Of a stretch of 8,678 nt of DNA, positions 1 through 6,432 are shown in pieces (the stretch's first letter is position 1; each line of letters begins with the position of its first letter). Location: assembly GCA_019323655.1 (NCBI GenBank), contig JAHWGX010000086.1, positions 1 through 8,678 on the forward strand. The letters are read 5' to 3'. This stretch comes from Candidatus Woesearchaeota archaeon (lineage in GTDB: Archaea; Nanobdellota; Nanobdellia; Woesearchaeales; GW2011-AR4). The notes beneath the pieces are model-generated. The model was not told where the DNA came from and did no database searches. It was given only the letters and a program-made list of their open reading frames with translations. The position numbers were made by a program, and so were the translations under genes.

Positions 1-800
<800 letters not shown>

Positions 801-833
801 GCTTTTATGGTCGCTTTTACAAAACTACATATA

Positions 834-851
834 CTTGATAGCAGTATCAAG
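834..851 (-). repeat. Inverted repeat (hairpin) in 16S leader
   Basis: CTTGATA, four bases (GCAG), TATCAAG: a perfect 7-bp stem with a tetraloop, about 35-50 bases upstream of the mature 16S 5' end. Archaeal 16S precursors are usually excised from a long helix formed by leader and trailer. A local hairpin here could be part of that processing structure or a leader signal. The role is inferred; the symmetry is directly visible. Confidence 0.6.
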
Positions 852-877
852 CACATGAACTTCAAAATCCAATGTTA

Positions 878-902
878 ATTTTAGAATTTAAATATCTAAA
901 AT
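878..902. repeat. Inverted repeat centred on a TATA-like core
   Basis: ATTTTAGA, nine bases (ATTTAAATA), TCTAAAAT: perfect 8-base arms. The centre resembles a second archaeal TATA box, but no purine-rich BRE precedes it on the minus strand. It could be a protein-binding palindrome over a weaker second rRNA promoter, or a leader hairpin, since it lies downstream of the better promoter. The base composition is very AT-rich, so chance is not excluded. Confidence 0.45.
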
Positions 903-940
903 ATAGTCGGTGGCGATGCAGCACATGAGAGGACTACTCT

Positions 941-956
941 ATATTTAAATGTTTCG
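941..956 (-). promoter_or_regulatory. 16S rRNA promoter (BRE plus TATA box)
   Basis: On the minus strand the site reads CGAAAC followed by ATTTAAATAT, a textbook archaeal B-recognition element and TATA box. Transcription should start about 25 bases downstream, near 916-920, giving a 16S leader of roughly 120 bases. It is the best BRE/TATA combination upstream of the rRNA gene. Confidence 0.75.
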
Positions 957-1091
957 TTGTTGGGATTTCCATCGGCAAATTTGAGGCTAATTGCAAGACC
1001 CTGATTCGGCTTCATATAACCTGCTTATTTTGTCTCAACGCATTAATCTGAGCTACAACTCCTGCAGCTTCTGCGAGTGGTTTTTGAATTT

Positions 1092-1106
1092 CGGAAAATT
1101 TATATA
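1092..1106 (+). promoter_or_regulatory. Promoter of the small membrane-protein gene
   Basis: CGGAAAA followed by TTTATATA forms a BRE/TATA pair whose centre is about 27 bases before the ATG at 1130. The start codon should therefore coincide with the transcript 5' end (leaderless mRNA), and no Shine-Dalgarno site is present. This supports the chosen start. Confidence 0.7.
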
Positions 1107-1129
1107 ATCCCTGATTTAATACTTTATTT

Positions 1130-1381
1130 ATGATTTCATCCCAAATTTACATTGCTATATCCATAGCAGTCTTGGCTATTATTGCCTTAGTTAGATTCTT
1201 TGTAGGGGGGAAAAGGAAAAATAAAACAGAGAAGATGCTTACACCCTTAACAAGCATTGCTTTTGGGTTTATTATAGCAGGTATTGCTTTTGGGGATAGC
1301 AGATTAATAGGTTATAGCTTAATGGGTATTGGAGTTTTGCTTGCTGTAATTGATATATTCAAAAAATTAAACAAAAGATAA
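1130..1381 (+). CDS. Small multi-pass membrane protein, function unknown
   Basis: An 83-residue protein I do not recognise. Its sequence suggests three membrane segments, at about residues 5-25, 38-55 and 59-77. A strongly basic loop (KRKNKTEK, residues 28-35) lies between the first two and a basic tail (FKKLNKR) ends the protein; by the positive-inside rule both should face the cytoplasm. The second and third segments are separated by only a short GDSR turn and could form a hairpin. No enzymatic motif or cysteine is present. It stands alone, with its own TATA box placed for a leaderless message, and is divergent from the 16S gene. It ends about 90 bases before the next gene, which has its own promoter, so it is probably not part of the topoisomerase operon. 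Coding status is supported by the clean promoter spacing and membrane-protein composition. Confidence 0.75.
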   Translation: MISSQIYIAISIAVLAIIALVRFFVGGKRKNKTEKMLTPLTSIAFGFIIAGIAFGDSRLIGYSLMGIGVLLAVIDIFKKLNKR

Positions 1382-1431
1382 AATAATCACTTCTTAAATA
1401 AAACTGACTTTTTACACAAAGCCGCATTAAC

Positions 1432-1446
1432 AAAAACCTTTAATAA
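1432..1446 (+). promoter_or_regulatory. Promoter of the dim2-top6B-top6A operon
   Basis: An A-rich BRE-like stretch (AAAAACC) precedes TTTAATAA at 1439-1446. The TATA centre is about 27 bases before the ATG at 1470, again predicting a leaderless transcript. The box departs from the consensus, so confidence is moderate. Confidence 0.55.
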
Positions 1447-1469
1447 GAAATTAGATTTTCATCTTTAGT

Positions 1470-2018
1470 ATGGCAGTGTATTCTTATGAATTAAAAATAC
1501 CTAAGGAAAGGGTTGCGGTTTTGATAGGCAAGAGTGGAGATATCAAAAAGAGCATAGAATCCGAGACAAAGACAAAAATAAAAGTGGATTCCCTAGAAGG
1601 GGACATATTCGTCTCTGGGAAAGATGCATTAGGCCTTTATACTGCACGGGAAATAATTATGTCTGTGGGAAGGGGCTTTAACCCGGAAATTTCAAAATTA
1701 TTGCTGAAGCAGGACTATGTTTTTGAAGTCATAAGCCTAAAGGACTATGTGGGAAAGTCAAGAAACACAATGTTAAGGTTAAAAGGGAGAGTAATAGGCA
1801 AAGAAGGCAAATCAAGAAAACTGATAGAGGAGCTTTCAGAGGCTTATATTTCAGTTTATGGAAAATCGATAAGCATTATCGGCCTGCCGGAATCAGCTTC
1901 GATGGCAAAGAGGGCAATTGAGGCTCTGCTTCATGGAAGCACTCATGCAAACGTTTATAAATGGCTTGAAAAAAAGCGGAGAGAGCTGAAAAGAAAGAGG
2001 ATAATGGAGATGGTATAA
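1470..2018 (+). CDS. aDim2 (Pno1/Dim2-like) two-KH-domain RNA-binding protein
   Basis: A 182-residue archaeal relative of eukaryotic Dim2/Pno1, which binds near the 3' end of small-subunit rRNA during ribosome maturation. Two KH domains are visible. The first spans about residues 4-65 with GxxG loop GKSG at 20-23. The second spans about 85-155 with GKEG at 110-113, inside a VIGKEGKSRKLIEE motif. The conserved ending HGSTHANVYKWLEKKR (about 155-170) and a very basic tail complete the protein. In Pyrococcus the homologue binds 16S RNA and eIF2 alpha (family knowledge). Its stop codon is followed directly by the GTG start of top6B. In many archaea the gene also follows eIF1A and RIO1 kinase genes; here they are absent and the upstream neighbour is an unrelated membrane protein. 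The ATG fits the upstream TATA box. Confidence 0.93.
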   Translation: MAVYSYELKIPKERVAVLIGKSGDIKKSIESETKTKIKVDSLEGDIFVSGKDALGLYTAREIIMSVGRGFNPEISKLLLKQDYVFEVISLKDYVGKSRNTMLRLKGRVIGKEGKSRKLIEELSEAYISVYGKSISIIGLPESASMAKRAIEALLHGSTHANVYKWLEKKRRELKRKRIMEMV

Positions 2019-3692
2019 GTGGATAAAAAAGAGGAAACACCGATAGCAATTGAGCTGGCAAAAAAGCAGAGAGACATTTCTATTGCAAGCTTCTTTGAAA
2101 AGAACAGGCATCTTCTGGGTTTTGACAATCCGCGTAAATCCCTGCTGACCACAATAAAGGAGGCTGTGGATAATAGCTTAGACGCGTGTGAAGAAGCAAA
2201 CATTTTGCCGGAAATAAATGTCGAGGTAATAGATATGCAGAATGGCCGCTTCAGGGTTATTGTAGAGGACAACGGCCCCGGAATTGTGAAAAAGCAGATT
2301 CCGAATATTTTTGCAAGGCTGCTTTACGGGAGCAAATTTTTTAAGCTGAGCCAAAGCCGGGGGCAGCAGGGCATAGGGATAAGCGCTTCTGTTTTATACG
2401 CCCAGCTGACGACAGGAAAGCCTGTAAGAATAACGTCCAGGATAGGAAAAAATTATCCTGCGCATTATTATGAGCTTCATATAGACACCCAAAACAACAA
2501 GCCTGAAATCATAAAGGAGGAGGTTGTTGAATGGAACAAGGAGCACGGGACAAAGATAGAGATGGACCTGGAAGGCAGCTACCAAAAAGGCGACCAAAGT
2601 GTTGACCAGTATCTGAAGCAGACCGCAATAGTAAATCCCCATGTTGCAATAATCTACACAAACCCCAAGGCAGAGCAGATAATTTTTCCAAAAGCCTCTG
2701 ATGAGATGCCCAAGAAGCCTATGGAAATAAAACCGCATCCATATGGTGTTGAGATTGGAATTTTGCTGTCAATGCTAAAGCTGAGTGAAGCAAGAACTTT
2801 GCAGAGCTTTTTGATGAATGAATTCTCAAGAGTGGGTTCAGGGACTGCCAAGCAGATTTGCGAGAATGCCGCGCTGCTGCCCCAGACAAAACCGAGGGAT
2901 GTGAGCAGGGAAATGGCTGAAAAGCTAATAGAGGGAATTAAAAAAACAAAAATAATTGCGCCGTCAGTGGACTGCATAAGCCCTATTGGCGGGGACTTGC
3001 TTGAAAAAGGCCTGAAGAAAGAGATAAGCGCTGAATTTTACTGCGCGACCACAAGGCCATGCTCAGTTTACAGGGGAAACCCTTTTGTTGTTGAGGCAGG
3101 CATTGCCTATGGCGGCCAGCAGGCTTCAGAAGAATCTATCCATGTGCTAAGGTATGCCAACAGGGTTCCTTTGCTTTACCAGCAGGGTGCATGCGCAATA
3201 ACAAAATCTGTAATAAACACTGCGTGGAGAAACTACGGCCTTAGCCAAAGCAGGGGCGCTTTGCCCATTGGCCCGGCTACAATTGTAATTTCCATAAACT
3301 CTGTGTGGGTTCCCTTCACTTCAGAAAGCAAAGAGGCTATTGCCCATTACCCTGAGATCATCAAGGAAATTAAGCTGGCTTTGCAGGAATGCGGGAGAAA
3401 GCTGTCAAGCTACATAGGCAAAAAAAGGCGCGTTCAGTATGAAAGCAAGAAAAGGGATTACATACAGATGTTTATACCTCACTTGGGAGAAGCGTTGAAG
3501 GAGCTTATTGGCCTGAAAGAAGAGGAGGAAAAGAAAGTTGAACAATTATTGCTGGAAATTCTGGAAAAGAAAAGGGGCAAACTGGAGCAAGTAGAGGCTG
3601 AAAATTTGGAGTATGACGAGGAGTTCGCCAAGATAGGTCAGGAAGAATCAGAAGAAATTGAAGAAAATGAGAGAGGCGAAGAAAATGAATAA
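2019..3692 (+). CDS. top6B: DNA topoisomerase VI subunit B
   Basis: ATPase subunit (557 residues) of the type IIB topoisomerase, which with subunit A passes one DNA duplex through a double-strand break to relax and decatenate chromosomes. The GHKL ATPase fold is complete. The N-box is KEAVDNSLDA, with catalytic base E48 and metal-binding N52. The G1 box is VEDNGPGI (82-89, D84), and the glycine-rich lid is SRGQQGIGIS (113-122). A helix-two-turns-helix region follows at about 235-310. The transducer domain carries the switch lysine K438 in PFTSESKEA. The C-terminus (about 498-557) is a charged Glu/Lys helix and acidic tail. It starts at a GTG immediately after the aDim2 stop, with GGAGATGG about 6 bases upstream as a plausible Shine-Dalgarno site. 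Length is normal for archaeal Top6B. Confidence 0.97.
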   Translation: MDKKEETPIAIELAKKQRDISIASFFEKNRHLLGFDNPRKSLLTTIKEAVDNSLDACEEANILPEINVEVIDMQNGRFRVIVEDNGPGIVKKQIPNIFARLLYGSKFFKLSQSRGQQGIGISASVLYAQLTTGKPVRITSRIGKNYPAHYYELHIDTQNNKPEIIKEEVVEWNKEHGTKIEMDLEGSYQKGDQSVDQYLKQTAIVNPHVAIIYTNPKAEQIIFPKASDEMPKKPMEIKPHPYGVEIGILLSMLKLSEARTLQSFLMNEFSRVGSGTAKQICENAALLPQTKPRDVSREMAEKLIEGIKKTKIIAPSVDCISPIGGDLLEKGLKKEISAEFYCATTRPCSVYRGNPFVVEAGIAYGGQQASEESIHVLRYANRVPLLYQQGACAITKSVINTAWRNYGLSQSRGALPIGPATIVISINSVWVPFTSESKEAIAHYPEIIKEIKLALQECGRKLSSYIGKKRRVQYESKKRDYIQMFIPHLGEALKELIGLKEEEEKKVEQLLLEILEKKRGKLEQVEAENLEYDEEFAKIGQEESEEIEENERGEENE

Positions 3693-4782
3693 GGCAGGGA
3701 GTAATAAGGTTTTGCACGAAATAACTGATACTGCAAAGGATGTTTATTCAAAAATAAAGCATAAAAATGCTCCGGAGCTTAAGATGCCTTTAAGGTCATT
3801 AAGCAATGTAAAGTACGACCCCAAAGACGGGTTTTTTGAACTTCTGGGCAAGACAAAGGAAAGGACTTTAACAGCGTCTACAATCAAGACTTTTGCTCAG
3901 ACACTAAGAATGATGTCCCACTCAAAAACAATTATTCAAAGTGATGACATAACAACAAAAAGAGAGATGTATTATATATCCAAAAATTGGGCAGAAGCAG
4001 CTTTCAAGGAGCAGCCAGAGTCAGATACAGTGATGGATGACTTAGAGGCTATGATGATGGTTAACAGAGAGCAGCTTGGCTTTATACCTGAAGAAAAGGG
4101 AGGGGAAGTCGCAGGAAAGCTTATTGTTGTCGACAAGGACACTGATACCGGAAAGCCAATAAGAATAGACTGCACTAAATTCGGCTCCGGAGCATACTCA
4201 ATACCCATCTCTGTAGAGCACCTGAAGTTTGAAACCAATGCCAAATTTGTTTTGGCTATAGAGACAGCAGGCATGTTTCAGAGATTGCTAAAGCATAATT
4301 ACTGGAAAAAGGCGAATTGCATTCTGGTTTCTATGGGAGGTGTTCCTACAAGGGCATGCAGAAGGTTCATCAGAAGATTGAGTGATGAAAAAAAGCTGCC
4401 TGTTTATGTATTTGTTGACGGAGACCCTTACGGAATCGGCTCTATTTACAGGACATTAAAAGTGGGCTCTGGAAATGCCGCCCACATCAATGAATTTTTT
4501 TGCGTTCCGAGGGCAAAATTCCTGGGCATAACCCCTCAGGATATTATTGACTATAAGCTGCCCTCGCATCCTTTAAAGGAAGTGGACATCAAAAAGATAA
4601 AAGACCTGTTAAAGAATGACCCTTTTATTATTCATCATAAGGAATGGCAGAAAGCTCTGAAGCAGCTAAATGCGATGAAAGTGAGGGCAGAGCAGCAGGC
4701 ACTGGCAAAATGGGGGCTGAATTATGTTATTGACAAATACCTGCCAGATAAGATTAAGCATCCGGAGAGATTTTTGCCTTAG
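3685..4782 (+). CDS. top6A: DNA topoisomerase VI subunit A
   Basis: DNA-cleaving subunit (365 residues) of topoisomerase VI, homologous to the meiotic nuclease Spo11. The winged-helix CAP domain contains KREMYYISK; its second tyrosine, Y97, should be the nucleophile that attaches to the DNA 5' end. The Toprim domain supplies the metal-binding acids: E193 in AIETAG, and D245 and D247 in VDGDPYG. I chose the ATG at 3685, which overlaps the top6B stop (ATGAATAA) and has GAGAGG at 3671-3676 upstream. A longer reading from a TTG at 3658 or the ATG at 3667 would add 9 or 6 residues inside top6B and looks less likely. The overlap suggests translational coupling, which would keep the A2B2 subunits balanced. 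No key residue is missing. Confidence 0.96.
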   Translation: MNKAGSNKVLHEITDTAKDVYSKIKHKNAPELKMPLRSLSNVKYDPKDGFFELLGKTKERTLTASTIKTFAQTLRMMSHSKTIIQSDDITTKREMYYISKNWAEAAFKEQPESDTVMDDLEAMMMVNREQLGFIPEEKGGEVAGKLIVVDKDTDTGKPIRIDCTKFGSGAYSIPISVEHLKFETNAKFVLAIETAGMFQRLLKHNYWKKANCILVSMGGVPTRACRRFIRRLSDEKKLPVYVFVDGDPYGIGSIYRTLKVGSGNAAHINEFFCVPRAKFLGITPQDIIDYKLPSHPLKEVDIKKIKDLLKNDPFIIHHKEWQKALKQLNAMKVRAEQQALAKWGLNYVIDKYLPDKIKHPERFLP

Positions 4783-4795
4783 ATCAAAATTAGAG

Positions 4796-4806
4796 TAATA
4801 TAATAA
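4796..4806 (+). promoter_or_regulatory. Putative promoter of the Cys/Trp-rich mini-protein
   Basis: TAATATAATAA resembles an archaeal TATA box and lies about 33 bases before the ATG at 4834, giving a leader of several bases. An AAGGT near 4820-4824 could act as a weak ribosome site. The run is AT-rich, so this is tentative; read-through from top6A, 51 bases upstream, is also possible. Confidence 0.4.
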
Positions 4807-4833
4807 TAAGCATTTGTAGAAGGTACTTATAGG

Positions 4834-5007
4834 ATGGAAGCACAAGCTGAGCTAAAACAGGAAAAGAAGATAAATGCGCCTGCATGCTGTGCTGGCTGCG
4901 TTAGGTGGGGAAACTTCGGCAGGAGATGCTGGTATTACTGGGAGGATAAAAAACATTGCACTATGTGGACAGCTGACTGGGAAGATGCCGCAAGGCAGCA
5001 GTTTTGA
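4834..5007 (+). CDS. Cys/Trp-rich mini-protein (57 aa), unknown function
   Basis: A 57-residue ORF with an ATG start and TGA stop, in the gap after top6A. The first ~15 residues are charged (MEAQAELKQEKKI). The rest is unusually rich in cysteine and tryptophan: C18, C19, C22, C32 and C42, with W25, W33, W36, W45 and W49. The core reads CCAGCVRWGNFGRRCWYYW, followed by EDKKHCTMW. Four or five cysteines spaced C-C-x2-C-x9-C-x9-C suggest a small zinc-binding or disulfide-held fold. With no signal peptide, a cytoplasmic metal-binding role is more likely. It is 51 bases downstream of top6A on the same strand, with a possible TATA box of its own. I do not recognise the family. Such a residue composition is very unlikely from random AT-rich sequence, which is the main argument that it is a real gene. 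Confidence 0.7.
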   Translation: MEAQAELKQEKKINAPACCAGCVRWGNFGRRCWYYWEDKKHCTMWTADWEDAARQQF

Positions 5008-5012
5008 TGTTA

Positions 5013-5018
5013 TTTTTT
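5013..5018 (+). terminator. Candidate T-tract terminator after the mini-protein
   Basis: A run of six T directly downstream of the TGA at 5005-5007. Archaeal RNA polymerase terminates at U-rich tracts without needing a hairpin. A single short run is weak evidence. Confidence 0.35.
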
Positions 5019-5060
5019 GGTATTAGGAAACCTCCAATATTTTTGCCATTGCCTAATATT
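5019..5060. repeat. Inverted repeat downstream of the mini-protein
   Basis: GGTATTAGG (5019-5027) can pair with CCTAATATT (5052-5060): seven Watson-Crick pairs plus two G-U pairs, enclosing 24 bases. It lies after the T-run, not before it, so it is not a classical hairpin terminator. It may stabilise the mRNA 3' end or be incidental. Confidence 0.35.
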
Positions 5061-5087
5061 AAACATATATTACCATTGCTCAATAAC

Positions 5088-5133
5088 AAAAAGTTTAAAT
5101 ACTAGTTCTATTTTTCACTGCTATTAGGGTGGT
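5088..5133 (+). promoter_or_regulatory. Promoter and Shine-Dalgarno of the surface-protein gene
   Basis: AAAAAG (BRE, 5088-5093) and TTTAAATA (TATA, 5094-5101) predict a start near 5122-5125. The short leader contains AGGGTGGT (5126-5133), a good Shine-Dalgarno-like site about 6 bases before the ATG at 5140. This gene thus has a leadered message, unlike several neighbours. Confidence 0.75.
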
Positions 5134-5139
5134 TTAACA

Positions 5140-6294
5140 ATGATACTGAACAAAATAAAAATATTGAGTGTTATGGTTGGATTAATTTTGGCCCTTGCAA
5201 TGGTGCCAATGGTGATAGCGGATACTGAATTCGGAAATGTGATAGAAGGCGGAAAGCTTCTTATAACCGACATGGATGTAAAGGTCGGAAGCAAGACAGA
5301 CAAGAATCTCGGCTTCGGCGATACTATAAGCGAGGAAGCAAAGCCAGGGGATATTGTCCAATTTAGCATAGAGGTCACAAATAATTTTACCAGAGACGAA
5401 GATTTAGAAATAGAGGACATAGACGTTACTGTAACCATCTTTGACATTGACGATGGTGATGATTTGGACCAAGATGCAAAGGAATTTGACTTGAAGGCAG
5501 GAAAGGATGACTCAATAGATATTGAGTTTGAGATTGCTTTGGAAGTTGAAGAGGATACGTATGATGTTTTGATTGAAATAGAGGGAGAAGACGAGAACGG
5601 AACCACGCATGCAGTCCAGTATGAGCTGCAGCTTGAAGTGCAGAAAGAGGACAACGAAGTAAGGTTCACAAGAAATTCATTGACTCCATCAGAAATAAAA
5701 TGCGGCAGAAGTGTGCAGCTTTCAACAGCCGTTATAAACACCGGGGCTGATGATGAGGATGATGTTGTTCTTGAAGTTTCCAATGTTGAATTGGGCATAA
5801 GTTTCAGGGAGACATTCGACTTGAGCAACGATGCTTTTGATGATGACAGCAAGTTCAGCAAGACATTCACATTTAATATGCCTGAAGATGTAGCGCCTGG
5901 AATATATTCCATCCAATCAAGGGTTATCTTCAATGACGGGAAGGACATAGAAACAGAGACAGCAGAATTGGTTGTAAACCAATGTGAGATTTTTGTTGAG
6001 GAAGAGGCTGAATGTGAGACTGATGATGACTGCGGAAGCAATGAGGTATGTGAAGACGGAGAATGTGTTGAGGAAGAGGAAGAAGTTGTAGTCGTGCAGC
6101 CTCCGGTAACAAGCGAGCCAGAGACCCCAACAGGCATGACCACAGGAGAAGTGACAACTCCAGTATTGCCGGCAACAGAGGAAAAATCCTTATTTGAGAC
6201 ACAGGGATTTTTGATTGCCTTGATTGCAGGAGAAGTTTTATTGCTTCTGATAGCAATCCTGTTGATTGTAGTGCTGTTCAGGAAGAGAGGGTAA
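5140..6294 (+). CDS. Secreted, membrane-anchored acidic surface protein
   Basis: A 384-residue cell-surface protein. Residues 1-27 form a Sec signal peptide with likely cleavage after VIA. Two beta-rich, Ig/CARDB-like segments follow (about 30-168 and 172-280), built of alternating strands and extremely rich in Asp and Glu. Residues 282-309 form a compact cysteine knot (C282, C292, C298, C304, C309) with the pattern C-x5-C-x5-C-x4-C after the first, including CETDDDCGSNEVCEDGEC; C188 lies apart in the second segment. A Glu run, a Pro/Thr-rich stalk (about 319-350), a single membrane helix (355-380) and a basic RKRG end anchor it with its bulk outside. Two N-glycosylation sequons are present (N82-F-T, N153-G-T). 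The architecture suggests cell-envelope, adhesion or host-contact function; no enzymatic motif is seen. The gene is monocistronic, with its own promoter and T-rich 3' region. Confidence 0.85.
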   Translation: MILNKIKILSVMVGLILALAMVPMVIADTEFGNVIEGGKLLITDMDVKVGSKTDKNLGFGDTISEEAKPGDIVQFSIEVTNNFTRDEDLEIEDIDVTVTIFDIDDGDDLDQDAKEFDLKAGKDDSIDIEFEIALEVEEDTYDVLIEIEGEDENGTTHAVQYELQLEVQKEDNEVRFTRNSLTPSEIKCGRSVQLSTAVINTGADDEDDVVLEVSNVELGISFRETFDLSNDAFDDDSKFSKTFTFNMPEDVAPGIYSIQSRVIFNDGKDIETETAELVVNQCEIFVEEEAECETDDDCGSNEVCEDGECVEEEEEVVVVQPPVTSEPETPTGMTTGEVTTPVLPATEEKSLFETQGFLIALIAGEVLLLLIAILLIVVLFRKRG

Positions 6295-6304
6295 TAAGAT
6301 ACCT

Positions 6305-6357
6305 TCTTAATTTCTTTATTTTTTACTTTTTACATTAATTTTTTATTTTGTTTGTTT
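6305..6357 (+). terminator. T-rich terminator after the surface-protein gene
   Basis: Starting about 10 bases after the stop codon, repeated T-runs (six T at 6319-6324, five at 6327-6331, six at 6339-6344, then TTTT and TTTGTTT) fill the plus strand. Multiple U-tracts are the usual archaeal termination signal and are also where FttA-dependent termination occurs. Confidence 0.7.
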
Positions 6358-6394
6358 GCCCAAAATTGTATTTACTTTAAGGTGATAAATAATA

Positions 6395-6408
6395 GAAAAG
6401 CTTAAATA
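6395..6408 (+). promoter_or_regulatory. Promoter of the TrmB-like regulator gene
   Basis: GAAAAG (BRE) followed by CTTAAATA (TATA, 6401-6408). The TATA centre is about 27 bases before the ATG at 6433, so the transcript should be leaderless or nearly so. A palindrome abuts the TATA box. Confidence 0.7.
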
Positions 6409-6424
6409 GGGAAATATATTCCCT
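6408..6424. promoter_or_regulatory. Candidate operator palindrome
   Basis: AGGGAA, five bases (ATATA), TTCCCT: a perfect 6-base inverted repeat, placed between the TATA box and the start codon of a DNA-binding regulator. A dimeric winged-helix protein bound here would block RNA polymerase recruitment, which suggests negative autoregulation. The symmetry is seen; the function is inferred. Confidence 0.55.
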
Positions 6425-6432
6425 CTAATAAA

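Larger units (their letters stand above)
801..1129. other. 16S leader and divergent promoter region, no gene
   Basis: This 329-base stretch separates the leftward 16S gene from the rightward membrane-protein gene. From left to right it holds the transcribed 16S leader (about 801-919) with two perfect inverted repeats (834-851 and 878-902), the rRNA promoter on the minus strand (941-956), about 130 bases without a recognisable element, and the promoter of the next gene (1092-1106). A 9-base direct repeat, AGCACATGA, occurs at 850-858 and 920-928. No ORF with a credible start and no tRNA-like fold was seen. The boundaries between leader and spacer are inferred from TATA spacing. Confidence 0.7.

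Noticed and set aside
1015..1146. Minus-strand open frame of ~44 codons upstream of the 16S promoter (ending EAAGVVAQINALRQNKQVI), as a possible gene remnant
   Set aside because: It has no usable start codon, overlaps the promoter and start of the membrane-protein gene, and is short enough to be open by chance.
3658..3684. TTG at 3658 as the top6A start
   Set aside because: It would add 9 lysine-rich residues inside top6B; the ATG at 3685 has a better upstream purine site and a compact 8-base overlap with the top6B stop.
5007..5105. 32-codon ORF starting at a TGATG overlap with the mini-protein stop
   Set aside because: Its composition is that of AT-rich non-coding DNA, it runs over the TATA box of the next gene, and no ribosome site is evident beyond the overlap.
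5124..6143. 339-codon minus-strand ORF, very serine-rich
   Set aside because: It is the antisense shadow of the acidic surface-protein gene (GAA/GAT codons read as Ser/Phe); the plus strand has signal peptide, SD and promoter.
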